From contig NMRA01000234.1 in the NCBI GenBank assembly GCA_002633005.1, forward strand, positions 514,482 to 553,966: DNA of 39,485 nt. The letters run 5' to 3'. The DNA comes from Phoronis australis. Lineage: Eukaryota; Phoronida; Phoronidae. The notes under the pieces are model-generated. The model searched no databases. It saw only the letters and a list, made by a program, of their open reading frames with translations, and had not been told where the DNA came from. This document shows, piece after piece, positions 39,352 to 39,485 of this stretch (position 1 is its first letter; each line of letters opens with the position of its first letter). Position numbers and translations under genes: made by a program.

Positions 39352-39485
39352 CAATTTTAGTTTTTTACGCTTACCTTTGTATCTTCAAAAGTCCTGAACG
39401 GATTTTTATGAAATTTGGTATGTAGGCACCTATTAGTGAGATGACGCTATCCTGTCGTTTTCAGATGGATTCGACATAGTTTGCG

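Larger units (their letters stand above)
39124..39485 (+). mobile_element. Tandem-repeat element, second left end, running off the window
   Basis: The palindrome at 39130-39157 is identical to that at 23633-23660. Then a GTCC run, GGCGTCCGGCGTCCGCTGCT, and sequence nearly identical to 23700-23970. The next copy of the unit continues past the window end. Confidence 0.85.

Overview
The window looks like nuclear DNA from an invertebrate metazoan. It has spliced host genes with conserved animal proteins, consensus GT/AG introns and AATAAA signals, and an AT-leaning intergenic sequence saturated with transposable elements (Penelope-like, Ty3/gypsy, SINE, foldback MITEs, and a tandem-repeat element with palindromic or hairpin ends). 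I cannot name the species from sequence alone. A marine invertebrate such as a cephalochordate, hemichordate or mollusc would fit the repeat style, but that is inference. Almost all long open frames here are chance frames inside repeats. The real genes are short exons.

Host genes, left to right. (1) 1429-1524 (+): probable last coding exon of an unidentified gene, with a 3'UTR and AATAAA at 1660. (2) 15082 down to 11110 (-): three consecutive exons of a paxillin/leupaxin/Hic-5 family LIM-domain adaptor, covering LIM1 and most of LIM2 with matching splice phases; the 5' LD-motif part and LIM3-LIM4 are not found. (3) 17409-18504 (+): a candidate small gene with one C2H2 zinc finger, lying between two inverted repeat arms. 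(4) 30541-31916 (+): two consecutive exons of a class I phosphatidylinositol transfer protein (PITP alpha/beta type); the first and later exons are not found.

Mobile DNA. 1.9-3.2, 10.7-11.0, 23.6-26.0 and 38.5-39.5 kb hold copies of an element with a palindromic left end, internal 450-bp units made of three sub-repeats of 144-161 bp, and a hairpin plus CTCTTGTT right end. Its sub-repeats carry CTCF-consensus-like motifs. 3.3-7.2 kb holds a repeat (R2) present once intact and once split by a 1.6-kb terminal-inverted-repeat element (T1). T1 recurs at 28.05-30.35 kb, swollen by foldback elements. 16.2-21.6 kb is a large inverted arrangement of Penelope-derived sequence and a 564-bp repeat; the 564-bp repeat is also directly duplicated, with a single N exactly at the second copy's start. 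33.2-38.4 kb is a nest: a degraded Penelope-like reverse transcriptase split by a degraded Ty3/gypsy element with a 5-bp target duplication, which itself carries one complete MITE in its left LTR and a fragment of another in pol.

There is no operon-like cooperation among the genes. The adaptor, lipid-transfer and zinc-finger genes are independent neighbours spaced apart by transposons. The most notable signals are the CTCF-like motif arrays carried by a mobile repeat, the three-level nest, the interleaved foldback at 28.86-29.35 kb, and the inverted arms with repeated GCGATCGNGAACG motifs around the zinc-finger gene.
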